DNA of 49,531 nt. Origin: Oceanospirillaceae bacterium. GTDB lineage: Bacteria > Pseudomonadota > Gammaproteobacteria > Pseudomonadales > Balneatricaceae. The position numbers and the translations under genes are program-made. Below the pieces are notes generated by a model. The model saw only the letters and a list, made by a program, of their open reading frames with translations, was not told the DNA's origin and did no database searches. The stretch lies in NCBI GenBank assembly GCA_024640955.1, contig JAHEDZ010000015.1, positions 1 to 49,531 on the forward strand. Direction: 5' to 3'. The stretch's first letter is position 1. Each line of letters begins with the position of its first letter. Positions 9,093 through 18,775 of this stretch are shown here, piece after piece.

Positions 9093-11503
9093 CAGTAGCC
9101 TTTTGGATTTGAGTTCAATCGCAGCGCATTGCCGACAACCACCAGCGAACTAGCGGACATACCAATCGCCGCCATCCAAGGTGCGATGAAGCCTAGCGCT
9201 GCAAGCGGTAATGCTATCAGATTGTAGCCCAACGCCCAGCCAATATTCTGTTTGATAATCGACCGCGTGCGTCGCGCTTGCGCTACCGCTGCGGCGAGTT
9301 TGCGCAGATCAGCGCTGATCAGCACCGCATCGGCACTGGTTTTGGCCAGGTCGGTCGCCTCACTCATGGCGACTGAGGTCTGCGCACCGGAGAGCACAGG
9401 GATGTCGTTAATGCCGTCACCGACCATCAAGACGCGCTGCCCTGCCTGCTGACGCTGATTAACCCACTCAAGTTTCGACTCGGGTGTCATTTGCGCCTCG
9501 ACTCTATCAATGCCGAGCTCTGACCCGACACGCTCGCCATTAGCCATCGCGTCACCCGTTAGCATCACAACCTCGAGTTGAAGCGCCTTCAACGCTGCGA
9601 TCGCTTCACCCGCCTCGGGGCGAATCTGGTCATCGATAATGAACCAGCAGATGGGACCATCCGAGGAGGCTAGCAGTAGACAGAGGCCGGTCTCGCTTGG
9701 ACGCTCGGGAGGTTGGCCGAGATAGATCTCAGCTGCGAATTCAGGTTTTCCAATCCGTAAGTCGCGTAGGTCCACCTGTCCCTCTATGCCCGAGCCTACA
9801 TGCGTCTGAACAGTCTGCGGCGCATAGCTGAAGAAGGGGGCAAAGGCTGAAGCGATAGGATGCTCCGAGCGGCTCTCTAGTGCTGCGCCAATTGCCAAGC
9901 ATTCAGCCTCTGGTGCACCGTTGAGCGAGAGGGTCTTGCGCACGCTCAGCTTGCCTGTGGTGAGTGTGCCTGTCTTATCAAAGGCAACCAGGTTCGCTTG
10001 CGCCAGGCTCTCCAGCACATGTCCTCGGGTGATCAGTAGGCCCATCTGCCGCAGGCTACCGATGGCTGCGGTAAGTGCCGTGGGAGTCGCCAAAGACAAT
10101 GCGCAGGGACAGGTGACAACCAGTACTGACAGCACTATCCACACGGCGTCCTGCGGGCGGATCGCGTACCAGCTAAAGCCTACGACGCAGGCTGTAAGCA
10201 GCACGGCGGCAACGAAGTAACTGGCGACTTTATCGGCGACGCGAGCCACCTCAGGTTTATCCGCTTGGGCGCGATCGAGCAGGTTGAGAATGGCGGACAT
10301 ACGCCCCTGTTCAATCGCGGTTACCACCTCAAGTTCGATCGGTTGATCAACATTTAGTGTGCCCCCTGTCAGCGCGTCACCTTTGTGGCGGGTGACGGGC
10401 AGGGGTTCACCGGTTAGTGCGGATTCGTCGATGCTTGCGCTCTCACTAAACAGTATTGAGTCTGCAGGAATAGAATGGCCGGGTTTCACAAGCACCCTGT
10501 CGCCAGCTTTAAGTTCTGCCACAGGAATTAACTTCTCTTGTCCGGACTCTAGTTTTATTGCACTAGCTGGCAGTAGGTTCGCAAGGGCGTTGCCGGCAAG
10601 TCCGGTGCGGTGGCGCGCCTGCATCTCGAAGAAACGTCCAATCAGCAGGAAGAAGGTGAACATACTGACTGAGTCAAAGTAGACCTCACCACCGCCAAAG
10701 AGGGTCGCCCAGACACTTGCGATATAGGCGCCACCGATCGCTATCGATACCGGTACATCCATACTGAGGTGTCGAATTTTGATATCGCGCAGCGCCGCAA
10801 TAAAGAAGGGGCGTGCTGCGTAGAGCACAACAGGTGTAGCAACAATCAGGCTAGTCCAGCGGATGAAGCGCTCGATATGCGGCTCCATCGTGAGGTTGTC
10901 GCCCAAGTAGAGCGCCATCGCCATCATCATCACCTGCATCATACCGACGCCGGCTACACCGAGTCGGCGCACCGCGCGCTTATGCTCCTGCTGGTAGAGC
11001 TGCTCTTCGCGGTTAGGGTGGTAAGGGTGTGGGGTGTAACCGATGGCAAGAATCTGGTGCAAGATCTCACTCAACGGGACGGCTTCCGGGTTCCAAACGA
11101 GTCGAGCGCGGTGGTTAGTTAGGTTGACGTTAAAACTCGCAACACCTGCAAGGCTGCCAATATGTTTCTCTAACAACCAGACACACGCCGCGCAACTTAT
11201 CCCTTCGATAACCAAGCTCGCTTCGCTACTGTCAGCGAGTGTACGAACAAATTCGCGTTGCACTTCGGGCGAGTCATAGAGGCCTAGCTCAGCATCGATT
11301 GAGGTGTTGTTGCCAGGGTCAAAGGCGGGTTTGTCGCGGTGCTGATAGTACTTGTCGAGACCGGAGCCGAGAATTGTTTGGGTTACCGCTCGGCAGGCCG
11401 GACAGCAGAATGACTCCAGCGTGCCATTTACCTCGAGCTGAAATTGGCCCGAGGCGGGCAGGGGAGTCGCACAGTGAAAACAGACCTTCGCCTGATCAAC
11501 CAT
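9092..11503 (-). CDS. ccoI: Copper-exporting P1B-type ATPase CcoI/FixI
   Basis: The 803-aa protein begins with the CcoI-type cysteine-rich segment (CFHCATPLP, CCPAC), then a heavy-metal domain with GISCAACVW. It has eight predicted membrane helices. The metal-binding CPC is in VTCPCALSLATP, the phosphorylation site is DKTGTLT, the TGEPLPV actuator loop is present, and the hinge is GDGINDIPVL. It moves copper across the inner membrane for maturation of the CcoN binuclear centre rather than for bulk detoxification, as its position between fixH and ccoS indicates. It begins 8 bases after fixH ends. Confidence 0.96.
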   Translation of the reverse strand: MVDQAKVCFHCATPLPASGQFQLEVNGTLESFCCPACRAVTQTILGSGLDKYYQHRDKPAFDPGNNTSIDAELGLYDSPEVQREFVRTLADSSEASLVIEGISCAACVWLLEKHIGSLAGVASFNVNLTNHRARLVWNPEAVPLSEILHQILAIGYTPHPYHPNREEQLYQQEHKRAVRRLGVAGVGMMQVMMMAMALYLGDNLTMEPHIERFIRWTSLIVATPVVLYAARPFFIAALRDIKIRHLSMDVPVSIAIGGAYIASVWATLFGGGEVYFDSVSMFTFFLLIGRFFEMQARHRTGLAGNALANLLPASAIKLESGQEKLIPVAELKAGDRVLVKPGHSIPADSILFSESASIDESALTGEPLPVTRHKGDALTGGTLNVDQPIELEVVTAIEQGRMSAILNLLDRAQADKPEVARVADKVASYFVAAVLLTACVVGFSWYAIRPQDAVWIVLSVLVVTCPCALSLATPTALTAAIGSLRQMGLLITRGHVLESLAQANLVAFDKTGTLTTGKLSVRKTLSLNGAPEAECLAIGAALESRSEHPIASAFAPFFSYAPQTVQTHVGSGIEGQVDLRDLRIGKPEFAAEIYLGQPPERPSETGLCLLLASSDGPICWFIIDDQIRPEAGEAIAALKALQLEVVMLTGDAMANGERVGSELGIDRVEAQMTPESKLEWVNQRQQAGQRVLMVGDGINDIPVLSGAQTSVAMSEATDLAKTSADAVLISADLRKLAAAVAQARRTRSIIKQNIGWALGYNLIALPLAALGFIAPWMAAIGMSASSLVVVGNALRLNSNPKGY

Positions 11504-11511
11504 AGGCGCGC

Positions 11512-12021
11512 TTATTCAGGCCGCAGATCAAAGCTGCGTTGATCATAGGGCGGGAGAAGTTCGCGTTTGAGTACCCAGGCACCGGACTCATCAGAGAGCA
11601 TTAGAAAGCGCTTACCCTCGAGATTGCCCTGCAAGCTGCCGAGATAGACGTCAGAGCTGTCAACCTTGCGCAGTGTGATCTGTTGGTCATACTTTTTATG
11701 AGCAGGGTGCACAAGATCGAGCGTCAGACTGTTGGGCAGCTGTGCATCAGTGTTCAGTTTTAGGCGCAGATCGCCGGTGAGTGAGTCAACCAGCAGCTCT
11801 CCATCGATGCCGCGTTTTGCGGCCTCCAAGACTCGACTATTATCGACATTGGTTCCCCGTGCTACCTTGTAGTAGTCATCCTTGACGATGCCGTCGCTAG
11901 TCGTGATTGCGATGTACATAAAGATACTGGCGTAGATAACCACGGCAACCAGCGGGGAAAGCACAAATAGCAACCACTTCTGGTGGTACCAGGGGCCAAT
12001 ATCCTGAGTCTGCTGTTCCAT
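11512..12021 (-). CDS. fixH: FixH family protein (CcoH-type assembly factor)
   Basis: The 169-aa protein has one N-terminal membrane helix (WLLFVLSPLVAVVIYASIF, about residues 15-38) after PWYHQK, followed by the family motif GIVKDDYYKVARGTN and a periplasmic beta-rich domain. FixH/CcoH interacts with cbb3 subunits and helps stabilise the complex during assembly. It is placed between ccoG and ccoI as in the classical ccoGHIS operon. A gap of 96 bases separates it from ccoG, containing a CGCCGAG / CTCGGCG inverted repeat (12046-12074). Confidence 0.92.
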   Translation of the reverse strand: MEQQTQDIGPWYHQKWLLFVLSPLVAVVIYASIFMYIAITTSDGIVKDDYYKVARGTNVDNSRVLEAAKRGIDGELLVDSLTGDLRLKLNTDAQLPNSLTLDLVHPAHKKYDQQITLRKVDSSDVYLGSLQGNLEGKRFLMLSDESGAWVLKRELLPPYDQRSFDLRPE

Positions 12022-12045
12022 TCTGTCCTCTTAGAGATAAGTTTA

Positions 12046-12074
12046 CGCCGAGCTCAGTACAGTGATACTCGGCG
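12046..12074. repeat. Inverted repeat between ccoG and fixH
   Basis: CGCCGAG and CTCGGCG arms are separated by 15 bases. No T-run follows, so it is not a good terminator. It may be an intercistronic mRNA hairpin. Confidence 0.35.
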
Positions 12075-12117
12075 CGGATTCTAACATAATCTGTTTATTG
12101 CAAAGAGTCGTCAGCGA

Positions 12118-13518
12118 TCAGTTTGTCGGCCCGATAAAGCGACTCTCAGAGGAGGCCCTGATATTCTCGTCGTCGACAGCAGTCACCTCAAACTCAATAG
12201 CATAATTCGGCTTCTCGAGCGCACGCGGGTCAACCTCAACGTAGAGGGTGTGATCGAGCAACTCGCCCGCTTGTACGCGCACCTGGGTGTCGCCGACCAG
12301 CTCGGCATACTCAAGCCCTTCGAGCTCAATACGATAGAGCCCATCTTTCTGCGATTTATTGGCGATCTTCACCGAGTAGGTGTTGCGGATGTCCCCGTCG
12401 TTGGCAACCGTGTAGAGTGCTCCGCGACCACGTATGGTATCGACCTCTAGTGGTGTGCGTGTTATCAGCACGTAGCTGAATGCGGTCATCATCGCCATCA
12501 GTGCGACTAGGTAGCCGATCAAGCGCGGGCGAACAAGATGAGTCTTCTTACCTTCAAGTTCGTGTTCAGTGGTGTAGCGCACCAGACCTTTTTCATAACC
12601 CATTCGCTCCATGATGTCATCGCAGGCATCGACGCAGGCGCCACAGGCGACACACTCGTACTGTAGGCCGTCACGAATATCAATGCCGACGGGACATACA
12701 TGCACACAGTGGCCGCAGTCGATACAGTCGCCCAGTCCTTCGGCTTTGTAATCAGCGTCACGCTTGCGCTTGCCGCGGCTCTCACCACGTTTTTCGTCGT
12801 AGGAAATGATGAGAGTGTCTTGGTCAAACATCACCGACTGGAAACGCGCGTAAGGACACATGTAGATACAGACCTGCTCGCGCAGCCAACCCGCGTTGCC
12901 GTAGGTTGCTACCGCAAAAAAGGCGAGCCACCAGCTCTCCCAAGGTCCGAGATCAAGTACCAAAATGTTCGGTATCAGCTCTCGAATCGGGGTGAAATAG
13001 CCCATAAATGCGATCGACGTCGTCACTGCAATGAGCACCCAGATGCTGTGCTTAGCGAACTTGCGCAGGAACTTGTTGGGCGACATTGGTTGTTTGTCAC
13101 GCTTCATACGCGCGTTACGGTCACCCTCGGTGATGCGCTCGGCCCACATAAAGAACCAAGTCCAGACAAACTGGGGGCAGGAGTAACCACACCAGAGTCG
13201 GCCGGCAAAAACGGTTACAAAAAAGAGGGTGAAAGCGAGAATAATCAGTAGCCAGGAGAGCAGCATAAAGTCCTGCGGCCAGAAGGTCTGGCCAAAGACG
13301 TGGAACTGCCTGCCGGGAAGGTCGAAGTGGATCGCTTGACGACCGTCATACTGCAGCCAGGAGGCGCCATAGAATGCGAGCAGCATGACAGCGCTCGAAA
13401 TAATACGCAGATTCTTAAAGATGCCCTTGTAGAACTTTACATAGATATGCTCGCGTTCTGCATAGAGGCTCACTACCTCAACTTGGGGGGTGACATCTTT
13501 TACTGGTATCTGACTCAT
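12118..13518 (-). CDS. ccoG: Cytochrome c oxidase accessory protein CcoG (polyferredoxin)
   Basis: The 466-aa membrane ferredoxin has five or so membrane helices in the first 350 residues, the loop motif LWCGYSCPQFVWTWFFMW and REQVCIYMCPYARFQ. Two 4Fe-4S clusters follow: CIDCGHCVHVCP and CVACGACVDACD. The C-terminal third is an Ig-like periplasmic domain, as in FixG/CcoG. CcoG reduces Cu(II) to Cu(I) for cbb3 assembly. It is separated from ccoP by a terminator, so it probably has its own promoter in the 13519-13585 gap. Confidence 0.96.
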   Translation of the reverse strand: MSQIPVKDVTPQVEVVSLYAEREHIYVKFYKGIFKNLRIISSAVMLLAFYGASWLQYDGRQAIHFDLPGRQFHVFGQTFWPQDFMLLSWLLIILAFTLFFVTVFAGRLWCGYSCPQFVWTWFFMWAERITEGDRNARMKRDKQPMSPNKFLRKFAKHSIWVLIAVTTSIAFMGYFTPIRELIPNILVLDLGPWESWWLAFFAVATYGNAGWLREQVCIYMCPYARFQSVMFDQDTLIISYDEKRGESRGKRKRDADYKAEGLGDCIDCGHCVHVCPVGIDIRDGLQYECVACGACVDACDDIMERMGYEKGLVRYTTEHELEGKKTHLVRPRLIGYLVALMAMMTAFSYVLITRTPLEVDTIRGRGALYTVANDGDIRNTYSVKIANKSQKDGLYRIELEGLEYAELVGDTQVRVQAGELLDHTLYVEVDPRALEKPNYAIEFEVTAVDDENIRASSESRFIGPTN

Positions 13519-13585
13519 TCAATGGGCCCTGCTGCAGAGAGAAATCAACTAGTTCAACAATAGGGGCAGTATACTGCGCCGATAA

Positions 13586-13620
13586 AAAAGGCGACTTGAT
13601 ATTTATCAGTCGCCCTTTTT
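13586..13620 (-). terminator. Intrinsic terminator downstream of ccoP
   Basis: GGCGACTTGAT (13590-13600) pairs with ATCAGTCGCC (13605-13614) with one bulge. Read leftward, the hairpin is followed by a TTTTTT run. It lies 17 bases past the ccoP stop and marks the end of the ccoNOQP transcript. T's also flank it on the plus strand. Confidence 0.85.
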
Positions 13621-13636
13621 GGAGCTTGTCGAGCGA

Positions 13637-14527
13637 TTATTTCGAAAAGCTGTAAACGTAAGCCGCAATTAGCTGAATCTTATCTTCCGACAGAAGATCT
13701 TTCTGCGCTGGCATTACACCAGCACGTCCGGCACGGATAGTGTGTGCGATCTGTGCAAAATCACCACCGTAGAGCCATACATTGTCAGTCAGGTTAGGTG
13801 CGCCCAGCGCCTGCATACCTTCGCCTGTTGGCATGTGACATGCGGCACAGACTGAATTAAACGTTGCTTGGCCACGATCCGCGGCAGCTACATCGTGATC
13901 CTGACCACTCAGACTACGAACGTAGTGAGAGACATCCTGCACACCGTCTTCGCCCAGAGTCGCAGCAAATGCTGGCATACCACCCTGACGGCCGTTTATC
14001 AGTGTCTGCACGATCGTCTCTGGCGAGCCACCGTAGAGCCAGTCATCGTCCGTTAGGTTAGGGAAGCCGTACGCACCGACACCGCCAACACCGTGACAAA
14101 CCGAACAGTTGTTAGCGAACATGCGCTGACCCATCTTCAGGCCGTTCTCGTTGCCGGGCTGGTTCAACTCTTCAATTGAGAGGGCAGCATATTTCGCGAA
14201 AACAGGCTTATAAACCTGTTCAGCGTGCGCCATCTCTTTCTCCCACTGGTTGGTAGAAGTCCAGCCGAGCAGGCCTTTGAAGTTGCCCAGGCCCGGGTAG
14301 AGGGCCAGGTAGCCTAAAGCGAAGACAACGGTGATGAGGAACATATTGAACCACCACTTAGGCAGTGGGTTGTCGTACTCCTCGATGCCGTCGAACGAGT
14401 GGCCGACAGTCTCTTCTGTTGTCTCTTTAAATTTCTCACTCTTACGAGTAGCGAATAGCAGCCAAGTTACACCGACAATCACGCCTAGGGTGATGATCGA
14501 AATCCAAATGCTCCAAAAAGCACTCAT
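13637..14527 (-). CDS. ccoP: cbb3-type cytochrome c oxidase subunit III (CcoP, dihaem)
   Basis: The 296-aa protein has two N-terminal membrane helices (about 8-26 and 58-78), with the DGIEEYDNPLPKWWFNMF segment between them typical of CcoP. Two c-haem sites follow: CSVCH (about residue 141) and CAACH (about 232), with later Met ligands (QGGMPAF, AGVMPAQ). It delivers electrons from soluble cytochromes to CcoO and CcoN. It overlaps ccoQ by four bases. Confidence 0.97.
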   Translation of the reverse strand: MSAFWSIWISIITLGVIVGVTWLLFATRKSEKFKETTEETVGHSFDGIEEYDNPLPKWWFNMFLITVVFALGYLALYPGLGNFKGLLGWTSTNQWEKEMAHAEQVYKPVFAKYAALSIEELNQPGNENGLKMGQRMFANNCSVCHGVGGVGAYGFPNLTDDDWLYGGSPETIVQTLINGRQGGMPAFAATLGEDGVQDVSHYVRSLSGQDHDVAAADRGQATFNSVCAACHMPTGEGMQALGAPNLTDNVWLYGGDFAQIAHTIRAGRAGVMPAQKDLLSEDKIQLIAAYVYSFSK

Positions 14528-14718
14528 CGTTTTTCTCCTCCGTTACTCGCCTGGTCCGCTTGCTGTGTGCGCTGGTCAATGGCCTCATCCTGGAAGGGGA
14601 GGTCTGCTGCATCATCGAAGCGCTTCTTGTTGCGAGGATTGATTACCCACAAAAAGATGCCGATGAAGGTCAGTAGCATGATGACCGGAATGTATGGACC
14701 GTAGGTTTCGTAACTCAC
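14524..14718 (-). CDS. ccoQ: cbb3-type oxidase subunit IV (CcoQ)
   Basis: The 64-aa protein has a single N-terminal membrane helix (YIPVIMLLTFIGIFLWVI) followed by NPRNKKRFDDAADLPF, the CcoQ signature, and a hydrophilic tail. It stabilises the cbb3 complex. It lies 6 bases after ccoO and overlaps ccoP. Confidence 0.95.
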   Translation of the reverse strand: MSYETYGPYIPVIMLLTFIGIFLWVINPRNKKRFDDAADLPFQDEAIDQRTQQADQASNGGEKR

Positions 14719-14724
14719 TGATAA

Positions 14725-15345
14725 TTACCGTTTGTTGGTGTATTCAGAATGCATTTTGCCCAGCGCCTGAAGGTAGGCAACCAGCGCATCGATCTCGTAA
14801 CGACCTGCAACGTCTTCCTGTGCGTTAACAATCTGGTCGTCGCTGAACGGTACGCCCAGTTTGCGCAGTGCAGTCATTTTCGCTGCCGTGTCACGCCCTG
14901 TTAGCTTGTTTTCAAATAGCCAAGGGTATGAAGGCATCTTTGACTCAGGTACAACGTCGCGTGGGTTGTACATGTGTGCACGGTGCCAATCATCAGAGTA
15001 ACGACCACCGACGCGCGCCAGGTCAGGACCGGTACGTTTTGAACCCCAGAGGAATGGGTGCTCGTAAACAAACTCGTTAGCCGTTGAGTAGTGGCCGTAA
15101 CGCTCAGTCTCTGCACGGAAAGGACGGATCATCTGTGTATGACACACATGGCAGCCTTCGCGGATGTAGATATCACGGCCCTCCAGCTCAAGTGCTGTGT
15201 AGGTACGCAGACCCTCAATTGGCTTGGTGGTAGAGCTCTGGAAGAAGAGGGGAACGATCTCCGCCAGACCACCGCCGCTGATAACGATGATGATTAGCAG
15301 GATCATCAGACCCATTTTCTTTTCGATAGTTTCGTGTTTAATCAT
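14725..15345 (-). CDS. ccoO: cbb3-type cytochrome c oxidase subunit II (CcoO, monohaem)
   Basis: The 206-aa protein has one N-terminal membrane anchor ([23 protein letters not shown]), the conserved [19 protein letters not shown] region and the haem c site CHVCH followed by [18 protein letters not shown]. The axial Met lies in [13 protein letters not shown]. It passes electrons to the CcoN haem b. The length is standard for the family. Confidence 0.97.
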   Translation of the reverse strand: MIKHETIEKKMGLMILLIIIVISGGGLAEIVPLFFQSSTTKPIEGLRTYTALELEGRDIYIREGCHVCHTQMIRPFRAETERYGHYSTANEFVYEHPFLWGSKRTGPDLARVGGRYSDDWHRAHMYNPRDVVPESKMPSYPWLFENKLTGRDTAAKMTALRKLGVPFSDDQIVNAQEDVAGRYEIDALVAYLQALGKMHSEYTNKR

Positions 15346-15366
15346 CTTAACTCTCTCCGGTCTGAA

Positions 15367-16803
15367 TTACGCTGCGGCTACAGCCGGATCAGGGTTTTCT
15401 GCAGGTGCCACTTTGCTACCAGAGCGGGTTGTCTGCCATACGTTGTAAGCCATCAGGAACATACCCGCGACGAAGAACATACCGCCCAACCAACGTACGA
15501 AGTAACCTGGGTGGCTCGCTTCCAGCGCTTCAACGAAACTGTAAGTCAGGGTGCCGTCTTCGTTGACCGCACGCCACATAAGACCCTGCAAGATACCGTT
15601 TACCCACATCGCACAGATGTAGAGAACTGTACCGATAGTTGCCAGCCAGAAGTGCGTGTTGATCAGGGCAGACGAGTACATCTGCGCCTTACCGAACAGC
15701 TTAGGAATCATGTGGTAGATCGCACCGATCGAGATCATCGCAACCCAGCCCAGCGCACCGGCGTGTACGTGCCCGATCGTCCAGTCAGTGTTGTGTGACA
15801 GCGCGTTGACGGTCTTGATTGCCATCATCGGACCTTCGAAGGTCGACATGCCGTAGAAGGACAGTGATACCACGAGGAAACGCAGGATAGGGTCAGTACG
15901 CAGTTTGTGCCATGCGCCTGAGAGCGTCATCATACCGTTGATCATGCCGCCCCAAGATGGCGCGAGCAGGATCAGTGACATGACCATACCAACCGACTGC
16001 GCCCAGTCAGGCAGCGCAGAGTAGTGCAGGTGGTGACCACCCGCCCACATGTAAGTGGCGATCAGCGCCCAGAAGTGGACGATCGAAAGACGGTAGGAGT
16101 AGATCGGGCGATTTGCCTGTTTAGGGACAAAATAGTACATCATGCCCAGGAAGCCAGCCGTCAGGAAGAAACCAACTGCGTTGTGACCGTACCACCACTG
16201 TACCATCGCATCGACAGTACCTGGGTAGACCGAGTAAGACTTGAACAGAGTTACAGGCATCTGAGCGCTGTTGACAATATGCAGTATCGCAACAGTGATG
16301 ATAAACGCCATGTAGAACCAGTTACCTACATAGATGTGCGATGTCTTACGGTTTTTGATAGTACCGAGAAAGACGATTGCATAACAGATCCATACAACTG
16401 CAAGCAGAATATCGATTGGCCACTCAAGCTCAGCATACTCTTTAGTCGATGTGATACCCATCGGCAGTGTGATAGCCGCGGCTACAATAACTGCCTGCCA
16501 GCCCCAGAAAGTAAATGCCGCTAGGCCATCCGAGAAGAGACGAGTTTGACAGGTACGCTGGACAACGTAGTAAGACGTTGCGAATAGTGCGCTTCCGCCA
16601 AAAGCGAAAATGACCGCGTTGGTATGCAGAGGACGCAAGCGTCCAAAAGAAAACCAAGGCGTATCGAAGTTAAGTGCTGGCCACACCAACTGAGCAGCGA
16701 TCAGAACACCTAGGCCCATGCCTACGATGCCCCAAACAACCGTCATGATGGCGAACTGGCGAACAACTCGATAGTTGTACGTATTTGCAGTTGCAGTGCT
16801 CAT
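15367..16803 (-). CDS. ccoN: cbb3-type cytochrome c oxidase subunit I (CcoN)
   Basis: The 478-aa catalytic subunit has twelve membrane helices. Haem and copper ligands are recognisable: [22 protein letters not shown] (with the helix VII region of the cross-linked Tyr downstream), WAGGHHLHY for Cu-B, and [11 protein letters not shown] for the haem pair. It reduces oxygen to water with high affinity under low oxygen. First gene of ccoNOQP; the downstream gap to ccoO is 21 bases. Only a weak ribosome binding site (GAGAG) precedes the ATG. Confidence 0.97.
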   Translation of the reverse strand: MSTATANTYNYRVVRQFAIMTVVWGIVGMGLGVLIAAQLVWPALNFDTPWFSFGRLRPLHTNAVIFAFGGSALFATSYYVVQRTCQTRLFSDGLAAFTFWGWQAVIVAAAITLPMGITSTKEYAELEWPIDILLAVVWICYAIVFLGTIKNRKTSHIYVGNWFYMAFIITVAILHIVNSAQMPVTLFKSYSVYPGTVDAMVQWWYGHNAVGFFLTAGFLGMMYYFVPKQANRPIYSYRLSIVHFWALIATYMWAGGHHLHYSALPDWAQSVGMVMSLILLAPSWGGMINGMMTLSGAWHKLRTDPILRFLVVSLSFYGMSTFEGPMMAIKTVNALSHNTDWTIGHVHAGALGWVAMISIGAIYHMIPKLFGKAQMYSSALINTHFWLATIGTVLYICAMWVNGILQGLMWRAVNEDGTLTYSFVEALEASHPGYFVRWLGGMFFVAGMFLMAYNVWQTTRSGSKVAPAENPDPAVAAA

Positions 16804-17247
16804 TTCAGGCTCTCATCAAGCTTTGTGAATAGAAAAGGTCAAAATTCGGGCGAATTATGTTGGATGAGACGATCTTTTTCAACGAATTAGGGACCATTTA
16901 TCCCACCTATTTTTGTGCAGTGCAGCACCGTCTGTTCCAGCATAAAACAACTTTGTGACTCAGGCTGCCACAATGTTCGGCATGCTAAGTCACTGAAATA
17001 AAATGGTTTATTCTTATAGTTCTGATGGTTATTTGCTGATAATAATAGGCTATTAGAGCAATCTACCGGTAACGCGAAGGTTATAAATTTGGGTATAGCT
17101 TGATGCAAATCAATATAAGCTGTCACCCAGTTCTAAAGCAGTGGTACGACCAAGCTCTGTTTGGCTCCTGTTTCGTTACGTTCCCCAGCAATCTCAGCTA
17201 TGCTAGAGTTCGCGCCGCAAAAAGCGGTGAATAAACGAGGCTCGAGC
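16804..17247. other. Divergent intergenic region ccoN / rlmM
   Basis: About 444 bases without a supported gene. Apart from the FNR/Anr box at 17100-17113 and the rlmM ribosome binding site (GAGG, 17237-17240), it contains AT-rich patches near 17000-17090. No small gene with a credible start and ribosome binding site was found. Confidence 0.5.
17100..17113. promoter_or_regulatory. FNR/Anr binding site (TTGATGCAAATCAA)
   Basis: TTGAT-GCAA-ATCAA is an exact match to the FNR/Anr consensus TTGAT-N4-ATCAA. Its centre is about 303 bases from the ccoN start and about 141 bases from the rlmM start. Anr control of ccoN is established in related bacteria, so ccoN is the likely target with a long leader. 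TTTATA (17082-17087) is a possible leftward -10, though the spacing to the box is shorter than the classical -41.5 arrangement. Confidence 0.75.
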
Positions 17248-18312
17248 GTGCTAAACCATCTACTTATCTACTGTCGCGCAGGGTTTGAATCTGAGGCGGC
17301 TAGCGAGATTTCGACGCGAGCAGCTGAGCTCGGTTTTTTCGGTTATCCCAAGTTTAGTCCCAACAGGGCCTTCGTGCTCTTCCATCTAACCGGGCAGCAG
17401 GGCGCGCCAGAGTTGATGGAACAGCTCAAGTTTCGACGCCTTATTTTTGCGCGCCAGTGGGTGGCGTGCACTGATCCCCTTTCCAATGTCAGCACCAAGG
17501 ACCGTATTACGCCACTGCTGGCCGCGGCTGATGGGCTGCCGCAATCGGCCGAACTCTTTGTCGAGACAGCTGACACCACCGATGGGCGTAACCTCAACAG
17601 TTTTGCACGCAAGTTTGGTTCGGCTCTTTCGGGGGCAATGCGTCAAGCAGGGCTGATGTTGCCACGAAAGCAACGAGCTAACTGGCGCACTCACCTTTTT
17701 GTGATTGATGGTCAGACCTTCTGGCTGGGTGTGTCTCCGATCAAAAACAGCTGTCGCTGGGAGCAAGGGATCCTGCGCTTGAAGTTTCCACCTTCAGCAC
17801 CGAGCCGCTCTACGTTGAAGCTTGAGGAGGCTTGGCACTGGTTTGTGCCCAAGGCTGACTGGCAAGCGAAAATTGAGAGTGGTCGCACCGCCGTTGACCT
17901 AGGCGCTGCCCCAGGAGGTTGGACCTGGCAGCTAGTCAACCGCAATATGTTCGTAACCGCGGTCGATAATGGACCCATGTCAGAAGAGCTGATGGATTCG
18001 GGGCAAGTTGACCATCGTCGCGAGGACGCCTTCACGTTTAAGCCGAACAAGCCGGTCGATATGTTGGTGTGTGATGTGGTCGAGAAACCCTCTCAGGTCA
18101 CTGAGTTGATGGCTAAGTGGGCGGTAAATCGCTGGTCAACGATTCTAATATTCAACCTCAAACTGCCGATGAAGCAGCGGTTTAATGAGGTCGAGTCCTG
18201 CCTCGAACAGCTGCAATCCATATTGGCTGAGGCTCAGCTGAGCTACAAACTCGAAGCGAAGCACCTCTATCACGACCGCGAAGAGATCACCGTCTACCTC
18301 GAGCTAAATTAG
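17248..18312 (+). CDS. rlmM: 23S rRNA 2'-O-ribose C2498 methyltransferase RlmM
   Basis: The 354-aa protein starts at GTG 17248, seven bases after CGAGG; this start places LNHLLIYCRAGFESEAASEI at the N-terminus, matching the RlmM family. A THUMP-like N-terminal half is followed by a Rossmann methyltransferase. The S-adenosylmethionine motif is AVDLGAAPGGWTWQL, and the later VDMLVCDVVEKP and NLKLPMKQRF segments carry the catalytic Asp/Lys. The family is about 360 aa, so this is full length. It methylates C2498 in the peptidyl-transferase region. A longer in-frame reading to 17161 is rejected. Confidence 0.94.
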   Translation: MLNHLLIYCRAGFESEAASEISTRAAELGFFGYPKFSPNRAFVLFHLTGQQGAPELMEQLKFRRLIFARQWVACTDPLSNVSTKDRITPLLAAADGLPQSAELFVETADTTDGRNLNSFARKFGSALSGAMRQAGLMLPRKQRANWRTHLFVIDGQTFWLGVSPIKNSCRWEQGILRLKFPPSAPSRSTLKLEEAWHWFVPKADWQAKIESGRTAVDLGAAPGGWTWQLVNRNMFVTAVDNGPMSEELMDSGQVDHRREDAFTFKPNKPVDMLVCDVVEKPSQVTELMAKWAVNRWSTILIFNLKLPMKQRFNEVESCLEQLQSILAEAQLSYKLEAKHLYHDREEITVYLELN

Positions 18313-18331
18313 TAATTGTCAGTATTGACCG

Positions 18332-18613
18332 CTAGAGCTCGTAAATACTGATCTTCTCTTCGTGCTCCAGCATCGGGCCGATTCGATCCATCATCTGCCT
18401 ACGCTCTTCGGAGTGGTACCAGCGCGACCAGTCACTTAGGGTGCGGTAGGTTGCCACGATCAGTCGCTTTTCGCTGTCGTTGATATCGTGCAGCACCTCA
18501 CCGGAGATGAAGCCCATCGTAGACATCGCTGCCTGCAGGTTTTCGCGAGCGAGGGTGTTGTAGGCGTCGTTGAGCTCCGTTGGAACCTGTCGCTCAATAA
18601 AAACTCGAATCAT
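18332..18613 (-). CDS. Antibiotic biosynthesis monooxygenase (ABM)-domain protein
   Basis: The 93-aa protein fits a single ABM/dimeric alpha-beta barrel: an initial strand IRVFIERQVP, a helix, a central strand with LIVATYRTLSDWSRWYHSEERRQMMDRI and a closing strand. The Trp-x-x-W-Y/H-x-S-E-E-R stretch is typical of these small proteins. Function is unknown; members range from haem-degrading enzymes to quinol oxygenases and uncharacterised proteins. It stands alone, convergent with rlmM. Confidence 0.7.
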   Translation of the reverse strand: MIRVFIERQVPTELNDAYNTLARENLQAAMSTMGFISGEVLHDINDSEKRLIVATYRTLSDWSRWYHSEERRQMMDRIGPMLEHEEKISIYEL

Positions 18614-18775
18614 TATTATCTTCCTTCCGTGCGTTCCATATCATTGAAGAATAGACCGAAGGCGGGTGAACGGTAAAGCGCCTAGCCCGCGTACCGCTTT
18701 GATAAGAGTGGGCTGACAACTAGCCTAGGTATTTGCGACAATAATGAAACTTGGTAATTGAAAGAGAAGGCCTCT

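Noticed and set aside
16860-16890. Second FNR-like half-site near ccoN (TTGAAAAAGATC)
   Set aside because: Only part of one half-site matches and there is no ATCAA partner at the correct spacing.
17161-17247. Extended N-terminus of RlmM from 17161
   Set aside because: The upstream residues are not part of the family; GTG 17248 has a good ribosome binding site and aligns with the RlmM N-terminus.
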